Below are positions 32,363 through 43,817 of a DNA stretch of 64,000 bases, piece by piece. The stretch spans positions 274,472-338,471 of the forward strand of contig NW_019775390.1 in assembly GCF_001039355.2 (NCBI RefSeq), written 5' to 3'. Under the pieces are notes generated by a model that had not been told where the DNA came from, did no database searches, and saw nothing but the letters and a program-made list of their open reading frames with translations. The stretch's first letter is position 1. The number at the start of each line of letters is the position of its first letter. Source of the stretch: Lingula anatina. Taxonomy: Eukaryota > Brachiopoda > Lingulata > Lingulida > Lingulidae. Made by a program: the position numbers and the translations under genes.

Positions 32363-34818
32363 TTATTTCGCCGTCAGAATCCTTTTAAACTCTGAAATTA
32401 AGAAGGCACAATATTAATATTATGTTTACTTCAAAAAAGCCGTATTGGCATAATAGCAACAGTAGGTGGTCTACCAATAAGACATAGATATCTTTTAAAA
32501 GTGATATTCTTAAGTGACGTTGAAGTTAGGTGAAGTCAACGGGGACAGGAAAACTAGCAAGGAGGTTATTTTATATCAGGAAATTATATACATAAGGGAT
32601 AGTAGGATGAATAGAGAAAGACTACCGAAAGAGGATGTGGGTTTCTTCAGACATTTTCAAGGTATTTTCGGGGTTTTTCATAGACTGCATTGTATTCATC
32701 ACGATATGGTGCTGCTTGTAAGGTTTCGTCATCCGGCTTCACACGCTTATCACGAAATATTGACGTTATCTAATTAGATGAAGAATCAAGTGTCTTGTGC
32801 AGCATTATTTACCTGTAAAATTTACTGTGCCGTCACCGTCAACATCAGCTTCTTGGATCATTTCACGAACCTCAGCCTGGAATAACAAGAATAATGAGGA
32901 TAAGTTTTAAGAATGAATTGACCTCTAATTTACACTGCATATCATTGAAAATATACATTTCTTTAGGTTGATGTCGAAAGATTTTTATGTTATTTAGGCT
33001 GTCGTTAATTGATATTCCCAAATGAAGCATCAGGACCAAAATACAGTCAGATAATTTTTCACCATTATAATGTCAATGCCGAATCTCTACATTCATAACA
33101 AATATGGCTTCAAATGCTAGTGACGTTTTAAGTAGTATTTCCACTCCCGAAATACATAGCACATATTTTACGAACGATATTCAGGACCGCGACTAGAATT
33201 TTGATTTAGGGTGTTTTCAAAAAAACTTGGACTTTTTGTATAATATAGGAGTTTTGAGACTATTTAGCTTTCCATCTAAGTTCTCAATCTAAAATTTAGT
33301 AACGAAAAATCGTTTTTATACTAGCCACGGTTAGTTAGTGCAGACGGAATATTGGTTTGATCCAAAATGACCGCCTACCCGGCAAGCCCTCGACCCGGCG
33401 AAATAGCTGCTATTGTTGCAAGACGTGCTGGCTTTTTCCCATCAGACATCCGGACTAAGTATTCTCAGTTGTATTTCTAGTTTCGCCATTTGTTTGCCAT
33501 TAAACAGATTGCCCATATCATGAATGAAGCATTTATTACTCTCCGATATCGATTCAAGTGTGCAAAATTAACTCTGCTCTACATTTTCACCATGCTGCTG
33601 GCGTTTCAAGGCTGAAAACAGACGCTACAACGCTCGACTTAACAGTACACTTAACTCACCTTTGTTATGACTTCTCCTATTTTTGTTAAGACGTCGTAAA
33701 GTTCGTCTGCGTCTATGTGCCCGTCACCGTTTTGGTCGAAAACGTGAAACACGTCCAACAATTCTTTCTCCGGATCCCTGCTTTTGTTTTTTGACATCAT
33801 ACTTAAAAATTCGTCGAATTCTATCGTTCCGCTTCCTGTGGGAAGAAAAAGATGAAAAACAAATTATTAGATGGTTTGTAAAAATGATAGATTTTTAACG
33901 ATAAATATATGGAAAGCAACCCTAAGCGGATTGTATTTTAATCTAGGCATCTGCATTATGTATCCCCCTGCGTCGTTAAGTACAGTCAGCATATTGCACG
34001 TCAGTAAACGCCAGCATGATTGTCTTGTGATCGTCTGCAGAATACCATTCCAAACCCAATGATACCGAGTGACGCATTTTGCCGTAATTTAATGGATCTA
34101 ACGAAGAACATAGATATGAAAGCGGAATCTATTTTTGTCTTGCACCTTCAGTCTGGCATTTCATCATACCGTTGAGCTACGCGTATAGATGCAATAACGT
34201 TAAATAAGAAGATAAATATGTAATTGTGCTTGGGTAGGTTTATCGACGATTAAACAAAAGACAAGAAGATCGCTATAATTTCAGTTCTATGGTGCGTGGC
34301 GCGGTTTCCGATACGTTTTAACAATGTGAAAATCGTGACCGTTTTAGATACCTCGTGCGGAAATTCATAAAACAATGCACGGTGCGTGTTTAACTTCGTG
34401 TTTGATATTAAATGACTATTTATTTAATCACGACATTGCTTGATACACCATCGTTTCGTGGGCGTCAAGCAATAAACACACGCTCATGGTTGTTTCAGTG
34501 GATTGTATCAGCAAACCAAACTAAATATTGCCTGTAAAAAACTCGTTGACATGATCCTTTTGGCTTAATATTCAACCTAACAACTAACCTAACAATTTTT
34601 TAAATATATATCTTAATAAATGTTTTAATGGGAAAACCGAGAACAAATAACCCCCACCGATAACGCTTCGAGCCACGCGCACGCGCACGTTTTTCTTTGT
34701 CTCAGCACTTTCGCCAGAACATACCTGGTTTAAGGCACTGCCGCTCTCTCCAGCATTTAAAACTAAACTGTCCATGTATCGGCATGATTGTCGCTGAGGT
34801 CATCATAACGCACTCCAT
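32363..34818 (-). CDS. Troponin C/calmodulin-like EF-hand protein, locus A
   Basis: Four exons on the minus strand: 34725-34818 (ATG at 34816-34818, phase 1 out), 33660-33835, 32813-32876 and 32363-32391 (stop 32363-32365). They join in phase to 120 residues. EF-hand 3 loop [12 protein letters not shown] and EF-hand 4 loop [12 protein letters not shown] (its Glu split across the last intron) have all calcium ligands. Only the second half of EF-hand 2 remains ([13 protein letters not shown]), and its first loop Asp residues are replaced by the exon 1 sequence ...CLKPG. EF-hand 1 is absent and not found upstream in this contig. Typical troponin C or calmodulin has about 150-160 residues and four EF-hands, so this is a C-lobe protein with a new N-terminus. 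The exon 1 frame is chosen by splice phase; a different, unseen upstream exon remains possible. The final exon encodes EFKRILTAK. Confidence 0.78.
32813..32876 (-). CDS. EF-hand gene A exon 3: EF-hand 4
   Basis: Acceptor ttattccag, donor ACAG/gtaaat. Encodes [20 protein letters not shown]; strongly conserved in both locus B versions. Confidence 0.88.
33660..33835 (-). CDS. EF-hand gene A exon 2: end of EF-hand 2 and EF-hand 3
   Basis: Acceptor cttcccacag, donor AAAG/gtgagt, 58 codons after a split Gly. Identical in protein to 53834-54009 and 56601-56776 while differing at synonymous sites, a sign of purifying selection. Confidence 0.92.
34725..34818 (-). CDS. EF-hand gene A putative coding exon 1
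   Basis: ATG with an AAATGG context, 31 codons plus one base, donor CCAG/gtatgt. The phase matches exon 2 exactly (G + GA). The residues ([20 protein letters not shown]) resemble nothing I know. Locus B (57686-57779) keeps the frame and length. It could instead be 5' UTR. Confidence 0.5.
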
Positions 34819-35034
34819 TTCTCCAGATGTATTTAATGTCAATGTACTAGTACTTGGTAAATATCTTGCCTCCACTTGAAGCGCCACAGAGAAAATGTGA
34901 CAATGTCTAAAAGCGACTAAGTCCACTACGTCCAATGTGTAGCTTAACAGTAACTGAACGCCTAAGCTGCAACTAAAAGTTCCTGGTTCTGATCAGTGGC
35001 AACTGTGATCTGAGGGAGACTGACTGGGCAGGAG

Positions 35035-35043
35035 TTTATATAC
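35035..35043 (-). promoter_or_regulatory. TATA box of EF-hand gene A
   Basis: GTATATAAA on the minus strand, about 220 bases upstream of the putative start codon; conserved at 57987-57994 in locus B. The surrounding 100 bases are also well conserved. Confidence 0.65.
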
Positions 35044-35049
35044 CGTAGG

Positions 35050-38000
35050 AAGCATGCGCAGAAGGAGGAGATAGCTGTCTGTAAATATTCAGAGAGGCAG
35101 CCTCGCTGCTTGTGTATTCAGTGGCAAAGACGGAAGGCTTGCCTTCTGATTATTGGCTCCGATGCTGTGCAATTGACGTAGGCGTCTCGCGAGACTCCTG
35201 ACAGAACCATGGTTACACGATAATCGACTTGCTCAAATCACTTTCCGTCGTACACCGCAATACTGCAAATTAATGTCACCAGATAATTTGATTTTGACAT
35301 CGGCGTGATTGTCATCCAGGTTCCAGGCCACTGCCACTGGAGAGACTGCAAGAACACTTGTAGACATTACCCGAAGGTTTGCCTCGGGAGGAAAAACTCT
35401 CAAAAGGATAAGAGAACTTCATCTTAAAGAGACTTTTAGCAGAGAATCTGATCGGAAATGTGTCGTCTCCTTCTGAGAAGAGACTGTCTGCGTATATAAC
35501 ACGTATAAACAGAAACCGCAACAATATATGTACAGTTTCTAAAGATACAATTTGTGCCAAGTAAGTATAGCCAAACAATCTCATTCTCCTTGCTGTTTTG
35601 ACCTATGCGGATTCCAATTAACAGATACAGAAATAAACACAGTGACTGTTTGTTAATTATACACACTCAGCTGTTTGTTTATTGAACACAACCCACTATA
35701 CTCGTGGCCTTGGTCCCCACAAGTGCAAGCAATGTTATCTGGATTAAGATTGTCAACAAAACCATTGGGCTTGATTAGAAATCAGGTCGGGCATACATGA
35801 TTATTATGTCCTCCCATGCTGTTAATTGCAAACAGATCTCTTGGAAGTAAAAAAAAAAACAGAAAGATGATACACGTACGTAAGGAACATCCCTGTAGTC
35901 AAAGGTGAACCCCCCCCCCCTCAACTATTTCAACCGTCAATCATAAGAGCAAGAAACCCGGTCGCAGATTTCTTTTTGAAAAGTTAACCCCCCCCCCTCC
36001 TCCCAGTAAAAACTGGCATTGTACGTACTGCCCGATTAGTGCAAAGCATCGAGATACTTGAGACATTTTACATGACTGCGTCCCACCACAAAGACATCGT
36101 ATAAACTTTACGTATACGTAACGCCGCAGAGCAGTGGCAGTCCAAAAAATCTTCGTAAGGGGATGACGACTAAGAAATATAGACAAAAAACTAATAAAAT
36201 TATGAGACGATAGAGAAAAAAGGAATAAAATGTCAAAACATGTCACATTTTCACCTACTTTAGTCTATTGTGCAAGACTAAATGTAATTGATTTTAACGC
36301 CTTTCAGTCTCTGTTGTGAAATGTTCGTTTTCCGATTTAGTCATCGATTTTTATTCTTGTATATTTGAATAGCTAAACATGTCTTAAAATGCTTGCATTC
36401 TTCTTTTGAATTTTGTAAACCAATTATTTGTATTGGTATACATTATAAGGGATACCTGTTTCCTTGTTAATGTGCTATTAATCAATTCCCTTTTAGTTGC
36501 TGATCATGATATAAAACCATATACAAGACAACAAAATAAATTCGTAATATTCCCAAATAAGTAATGTAATAGAGTAAGATAAACGCTCCACGACGGCCAA
36601 TCTACAGGGAGTTTCAGGGACTCTTTCTTCCCTTGGTTTGGGTTGTAAGAAATGACAGGGCGTCTTTGTGCGGGTCAATTACCCTAAAGACCTACATGTA
36701 TGGAACTTCTTGTGCAACAAGATATTTTCGTTTGTGGAAAAACAATTAAATTGGGGGGAAACAGGAAACGGGAAATACGTCACAGAGATTATATAATTGT
36801 GGCTTTTCCATTGGACACCATTGTGGTGATTTTGTTTTTCACCCAATTGGTACTAGCCGAAATGCGTCCAAGGTGGGTAAAATCTCGATTTCTTTATGGT
36901 GTTTGCGAGGTTGTACAACCACGAGGTCTATCTCCTGGTTTCACGTCGCGACAGCAAGTAGAACGAACCGCAGCAAATATTGAACTGACGGGACATTTCC
37001 AGCTAATAAAAAAAATTTACCACAAACATGATTCGTCGTCAAAACGGTAGGTTGAGTCATTTATTTCTGGATCGACAACATACGGGTATTAAGTAACAAG
37101 CAGTGGCAAGCATTTTCGCTTTCTAGCCCAAACAATCATTGAAGGCCACTTTCTTGTAGAGACGAAAAAACAATCAAACCTTGAAACAAAATTGCTCAAA
37201 GCCAGCAAATCATTGGTTCTATGATGCTAGTTTTGCTCAATTTTCTTCCATTTTCTACAGAGCTAATCGACTATAAAGGTTTTCCTGTCTGTTGCGGTTA
37301 ACCACACCTAGCCGTGATATTTGACGACAGGAAGAACTATAATGAATAAAATTACAGAAATCAAGCCCCAGAAAACACGAAACATCCACCAAGAAACAAT
37401 ATTTTCTTCAAATGCAATTTTCGCGATCTTTTTAAATGTTTGTTCATCATCAAGCTGCAGAACTCGACTGCTCATAATAAGAACATTGGGGTGACCTTGG
37501 GAAAAATCACAACGATTTCATAGTTATTAATTGGGAGATATGTGTAATTTAACCAATTTTCTAAAAAACACAAATAATAACCGACCTTGTTCAACTGTTA
37601 ACATTATCAACGATGGCAAACCACAAAAACACGAAAAGAGCCCAGGAAATAAATGCAAGATTTGAGAATATGATTAGACTTCTTGAATTGGATAAAGACT
37701 GATAGGAATGATCCTTAAATTTAATTCACTTTTAAATTCTGTACAACACAGGAGAGGGTGGAGTACACACAGACTGTGTAACATATTTGAATTTCAAGTG
37801 ACTTAACCAGTCCAGCCCAGCCCTAAACTCCGTAATTTTGCGATATTTTGCGTTATTTTGATTTGAAGAATTTGAAGTTAGGCGGTTGAAGTTGGTTTTT
37901 CATACCTTTGCTGTAACGAAAACTCTGATAGAGAGAGACAACAAGAGAGAGAAATATGGAGAATGGTTTATCTAGCTGAGAGCAGGTCAATGTGATCTAG

Positions 38001-39384
38001 CTGTAAAGCCGTCGCCATGACGCGGCCAGATGAAGTGTTTGGCAAATAATCTTTGTGGTTACCGTCAATTTTATAAGAATTGCTAGACAGCATTGACATC
38101 AGAGTGTGTGCTACTTACAAGTCATGATTTCAATTCAAGGACATTTCCTTCAAAACAACCGCAGAGGCATACTGGAGTAAAAGCATCCACGGCAAGCAAT
38201 CTTGATCAAGACAACCTTTCCAAGGTGTCGTCTGCTCACAATGAACATCCTAAATGTCTAAATTGACTAAAATTACACCAACATTTCAGATAAGATGATT
38301 TCTATCTATTAACGATTTTGTTTTGATTGCTTTGGCCTGGTCTGGCACGGCACTACACTAAAATAGTTGGTTTCCTGTTCAAGGAATAAATATGAAAAAG
38401 ATAAGATTATCTGTACGGTGCCTTAGTGCAGAGCGTGCCCACTTTGAGTGGGCAACAACGGGGTGGTTTCTTTTTTACTACTTGAGTGAACATTTTGAAT
38501 TAATTGTAAAAACAATAACCACAACTAGCTATTTTATCTGTGCAATAACAATATAAACCCACGCTTGCCGGGCATAACTTATTTTCGGTTCTAGCTCTTA
38601 AGCCGAAAGTGTGATCTTTGCCTAGAGGTCATTATAACAACTGAAAGCAAACTTTAGACGCCTTCTCGTGACATTGGATGTTTTCTTTTTCAAAAAAAAA
38701 AACATTTGCATGAAGTGATCACGCGCAGGTAGCTGACTCTGAGACTTGCTTCTCCTGTTATATTTGTATTTGTCGAGATAAAAAGGACGACACTGTCACG
38801 AAGACAATAAATCTGATCCATCATGAAGAGGGATATCGTCTTCCATCCTGACAGGACAAGCATGCTACTTGTCATCTTTAATATCCAAAGTGCTATAGCC
38901 TGTACAAATGTCACGGAATTCTTTTACAAAGTGTTGATCATGAAACATGTCGCCAGAGAGCGATTCTATAAATAAGTCTGCGTTCAATTGTTCCCCCACC
39001 TTGAGCAAATAACCCCCAAATCGTTTTCAAATTGAGATTGTGCACCTTTCCATTCAACAAATCGGTTTACTTCTTTTAAGTCCAATGTCATTAATGTCGC
39101 AATAGTTTTTAAAGAACCCGGACGCTACAGCCATTTGGGGTTCTCAGTTGATTTAATCTCGCAGGTTGATGGAAATTATTCGTTTATTGTCTTCGTTATT
39201 TCTTTTATTTCTTTATTTTATTTATTTCTTTATTTATTTTTTACATTTGTATTGAAAAACAAAACATCATAGGAGAGGCAAACTTATATCTAAAAGAAAC
39301 GACGGAGTGAGGGAGCGAAGAAGGGATGAGGGAAGGAGAGATACAGAATAGAGTATGAGTATTCCATGCCATTAAGTCAAAAAC
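35050..39384. repeat. Upstream part of the duplicated block, locus A
   Basis: Parallels 58010-60524 and 60526-64000 in the same order, with indels. For example a segment with ttttccctctggatag, present at about 59860 and 61220, is missing near 36670. No convincing gene. A segment on the minus strand at about 38860-39080 keeps some coding-like similarity with 63500-63700 but contains frame breaks. Confidence 0.7.
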
Positions 39385-39938
39385 AAAATCTGGGTCTAAC
39401 GGGAAGCTTTTACCAAAACTCTGGATATCCAGGGAATCATTGAATCACTAAACCACATCCCCGTAAGGTTCTTATTAATGCAGCACATTTGATTGTCTGA
39501 TAAATTAAAGCTATGTTATGAGTCAATACAGTCGGAGAATGGGGGAGGGGGGTGAGAGACAGATTCCTGAAACTTCCGTCTCTGGCATTGCCTTCACGAG
39601 TCCCAGGTATCTTGAACACATGTAAAGTGGACAGAACACATGACAATAACGCACTGATGGAGTTCTACACTGTATCAGGTCTTGAGTAGTAACTATTAGG
39701 AAAAACTTGCCAAAATTTCTGATACATGTACTAGTCTCTGCATAAACTGGTCTTAAATTAAGAAAGAATTAAGTGGCAAATTAGGAGCCGTGAAATGGAG
39801 GAAGTGCTATCACACTGCTTAACCATCTACTACTGTTATATGTGCGTTTGTAAATCTTCTCAAATCACAGGCTTTGGTTTAACGGGTTCTTGGTACGCGT
39901 ACATACGCAAGGCATTTCAAGTCCGAATACGTGTGTGA

Positions 39939-39983
<45 letters not shown>

Positions 39984-39995
39984 AGAGAGAGAGAG

Positions 39996-40039
<44 letters not shown>

Positions 40040-41054
40040 CGTACCATATTATCTCAACTTATCCCACCTTCAAACCGCCTACAAGTGCTTACCAGGAAGC
40101 TTTCAACAAAAACTATGCCGCCAACTACTATTAACCATGAAATATGTATATATTAAGATTGAAGCCTCTTTAATACAAAATATCAGCATTAGTGAATTCC
40201 TGTATGTTTTGTCTATAAAGCACAATAACTCGGATGATACAGATTTAACGTAGTATTGTTTTGAGTCAGTGATCACCAGTAGTCGAGTCGCCACTCCCAT
40301 AGGCCCAATAGTCGAACCCTGCAATGTTCTTTCCTGTAAACTTTTTTTGCTGAAATGCATTCTTCAGGCCGAGAGAAGCAAAATTAGCTTGGTTGCTATT
40401 TCCGAGACCTTGAGCATTTTTCAATATGGCCGTCAATTTATGACGAAAAATAGAAAAACGACCAGAAGTCGCCGGGTAAACTTTATTGACAGCTTTTTTG
40501 AACGTGTATCCTATCAGGAGAGCACAACAGTACTAGTGAATACGCTTAATTGCGTACCACTAAGCAAAATACCAAAATGGCCGTCAAAACATAAGGCAGA
40601 AAATGATAAAAGCTGCAGAATCAGTTTGTTTTTTGCATATTTATTTTTATAAAAAACATATCCCCTTTTTATATTTATGTTAATTATAATATTTTGTTAG
40701 TCATGACCCGAAACTCTTGGTATAAGCTTATCTGACAGTTAATTAACCCCCCAAGAGTCTGTTTGCTACTTCTCCGGGTCCCATAGTCAAATACTTAGAA
40801 TGTTATTCCCTGAAGTTTTTTAAAGAATTTAAAAATTTGGGGGTATAAAAGCCAATTAAATTTGGGCTTTCTTGGCAGTGGCTAGATATGGAACATTGAT
40901 CAATTTTCAAAATTCAAGATGGCCGTCAATAATATAAAAATATATTATAATATCATTATATTGTAAATAAACATAGCAAAGAGTAGCAAAGAGTCGGGTT
41001 TAAAGTGCATGATATTCCACATTTCAAATGACCGCTAAAACATGCCCAAAAAAG
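39385..41054. other. Unassigned DNA to contig edge
   Basis: Contains a (GA)n tract at about 39949-40040 and repeated atggccgtcaa words (40427, 40576 and 40917). The open frame at 40269-40652 has no recognisable motif. I see no gene. Confidence 0.5.
39938..40040. repeat. (GT)n-(GA)n compound microsatellite
   Basis: Short GT run followed by about 90 bases of GA with GAAA and GGGA variants; it creates false Arg/Glu-rich and Ser/Leu-rich frames. Confidence 0.9.
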
Positions 41055-41055
41055 N

Positions 41056-41116
41056 GGGGGGTGGTGGTGGGGGTGGGGCGATGGGTGGTGGTGGTGGGGG
41101 TGGGGTGGGGTGGACG
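41056..41116 (+). repeat. G-rich (GGT/GGGGT)n tract
   Basis: Starts at the contig edge after N 41055. Many runs of three to six G separated by T allow G-quadruplex formation on the plus strand, which may have caused the assembly break. Confidence 0.8.
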
Positions 41117-43440
41117 GAAACAGTGACAGAAAAGGTCTGCCCTAAATCAAACTGTGACTTTTTTCTATACCATATCTTTCAAGTGTTGTGAAAATGTCCC
41201 CTTTGCAGAAGAAACCCTCGTTTTGAAAATTACTTGTTTACCGGCGACCTTTTAACTGTTGTGATTGTGCCTCCCAAAGTTTAACTTGGATGCTTGGCAA
41301 AGAAGAAAAGATGGAAATATGATACACATAAATAGAAAATTGGTAAGATTTGTAAGAGGTAAAATGTAATTCGGAAGTCATTGTGTTTTCGTGTTTGACG
41401 TGGATGGGACTTTGATCTCTACTCGGTTTCTAGTATGTTACAATGTATGACGGAAAATACGAAGAATACGTCTTCTTGTGATAAAGCGAAGCTTACTTTT
41501 TGCCTAAATGTCGAAACCAATTTTATTTCCCAATCAAATCAGTGCTGCAAATGCTTTTTCGAATGAAAAACGTTTTTAAGTGTTTTTAAATGAACGGGTC
41601 GGGAAAACATAATTACTGGTACACAATGAGGTTTTCGAAGAAACCAAATAAGACCATAAACATCTCCCATGAGAAACGCTGTGCACTTTAATCAAATGAA
41701 TCCCACGAAACATGAACCCACAGACTCAATTATACCACAATTACAAGTTGGTATCTGCTGTTTTACTGTTGCTGACTGAATGTACAGAATAATGTAGAGA
41801 CAATTTAATGAAACGCAATGTTTCATGTTTTTCCTGTTACACACAAGATATTTCAACCAACTAGATGATGGTAATAATGATAATAGCAATAATAATAATA
41901 ATAAACAACAGCAATAACGTAGCAGTTAATTAATTTCTTAAAACCGCGTGAGCACTGGTATGGGCGCTGTTCACAAATGCATAATTATCCTCAAACCACA
42001 AATATTAATCTAGAATATTATAAAAAGGGGATAAAAGCTAAAAGAGACCTATTGTATATTGGCCTGGCCATTCATGTAGCATTCTTAGCAAAAACGATTT
42101 TAACCATCTAAAATGCTTTTAAGAGAGACATTTATGTTGTTAGCAGCATTTAAAATAAAATTGTAACAGCAATTTGAAAATCCCAATGAGCATATGTTTA
42201 TATCACCAAATTACATTAAAATGTAAAGGTCAACAAGCTCTTATTGAACGTCTCCATTTCTTCAGCGACAGGTGTTTACAAATACTACAATCCGTAGAAA
42301 ATTAATCTTAGGAACTGACCTTTTATTGATTAACCTAACACCCAACTGTTAATAAAATATTTGCCGCCATTATTCACTCGGGGGGGGGGGGGGGATGGCG
42401 AAGGATATCATTCAATTCAATTTATTTCTGTACTGCTTCATATATAATCATGGCCTAATATAATATAATATAATATAATATAATATAATATAATATAATA
42501 TAATATAATATTATATAATATAATATAATATAATATAATATAATATAATATAATAAAAACAATACAATTGGTGCAATACCATTCTCTAATTAGTCATTGG
42601 ATTGCCAGTTTGTGAATATCTCAATATATGTGTAACTTACTGGAAAAACGCGAGCTGTAGAGTAATTTGGCTGTGGCTTATCGAAACGTGCAAACGGTTC
42701 TAACTTTTTATGTTGACAGCCGTTTTGTTCGTTCCTCAGAGGAAAGTTCCTGGAACTTCGCGTGGTAGCTTCAGTGAGTCAAGGCAGTTAATGAGCAGTG
42801 ACCCTGCTCCGTAATGGCGCATGTTGACATCTCTTGTTCTAATTATAAACCGACGTTTTTCTCCATTACCTTTGACAGCGATCGATATCATTAGACAAGC
42901 CACGTCCGGATTTTCTTCATCAAAATAATCTTATGAAATAATTGAGAAGCAGTTAAGGTGTTTTGATCATCTTGTAACCTTAAGGACTTCTGTCTTCTTT
43001 GATTAATTACTGTCTAGAAAAACACAACGCATTGTAAAAGTACAAAGAGTGTAAACAGGCTTACAGTGTACTTTACATAACAATAGACCGTCAGTGGAAG
43101 TAACATGGAAAAAAAAGGATACAAAATACGAGTGATTTTGTCTTTACTTATGTCGGCCAGTTCATCAAACGGGGGGGGGGAGGCATACATATAATGAAAT
43201 AAAACGACACAATTCGTAGGACGACAGGCAACAAAGAAGATGACGTTTTCTTTCAATTGTCCCCCAGGATTTCGCAGTGGCCTTTTGGTGACATCAAACA
43301 TTGGCGTCGATCACTGTTAAATGTCCACTTTGAGTTTTCCTGTAAATTTTTGTAATTTCTTTTATCAGTAAGGCACACGTTATCCACAACAGTTGAGAAA
43401 AGTATTTTGTATTTTCATAATTTCCGAGTTCTTAATTTGT
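41117..43440. other. Intergenic DNA
   Basis: No gene recognised. Includes poly(G) at 42380-42394 and the (TATAA)n array at 42456-42554. Confidence 0.5.
42456..42554. repeat. (TATAA)n pentanucleotide array
   Basis: About 20 units of period 5, with one phase break near 42510. Confidence 0.95.
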
Positions 43441-43817
43441 AATTACCTCCGCAAAGGAGGTTATGTTTTCACCCCTGTTTGTCTGTTTGTTTGTCTGTCT
43501 GTCTGTCATCAACATAACTCAAAAAGTAAGGGACCGATTTTGATGAAATTTTCAGGAACTGTCAGAGGTGGGCCAAGGAAGAGATGAGTAGTTTTTGGTG
43601 GTGTTCCGGATCAATAATCAATCAATAATCAATAATAAAAAACTAAGTTATGGACCGATTGTGATGAAATTTCCAGGAACTGTCAGAAGTGGGCCAAGGA
43701 ACAGATGGTTAGTTTGTGGTGGTGATCCGGATCAATAATCAATCAATAATCAATAAAAGAAATTTAAAAATTGCTGCCTTGGCGGAGGTCTGCCCCCTCG
43801 GAGTGCTTTTCTAGTTC
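43441..43817. mobile_element. Dispersed element with ACCTCCGC ends
   Basis: Left end ACCTCCGCAAAGGAGGTTAT, right end CCTTGGCGGAGGTCTGCCCC followed by ctcggagtgcttttctagt; the ends are inverted partial repeats. Inside, a unit of about 130 bp (ggaccgattttgatgaaatt..., ...ggatcaataatcaatc) occurs twice. Sequences of this type (tgtttgtctgtctg, gatgaaatttt) are widespread in genomes of marine animals. No transposase. Confidence 0.7.

Noticed and set aside
32514-32777. Plus-strand open frame of 87 codons, also open at 52647-52913
   Set aside because: It lies antisense within the last intron of the EF-hand gene, is frameshifted in the third copy near 55560, and has no family resemblance.
36700-37050. 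Plus-strand open frame of 116 codons
   Set aside because: The counterparts near 60020 and 61240 are broken by indels in different places, so there is no sign of protein-level conservation.
39931-40253. Arg/Glu-rich open frames (also at 16136-16421, 31274-31486 and 12963-13154)
   Set aside because: They are translations of GA or CT microsatellites.
42456-42554. CRISPR-like or regulatory array
   Set aside because: It is a simple pentanucleotide repeat without spacers, in an animal genome.
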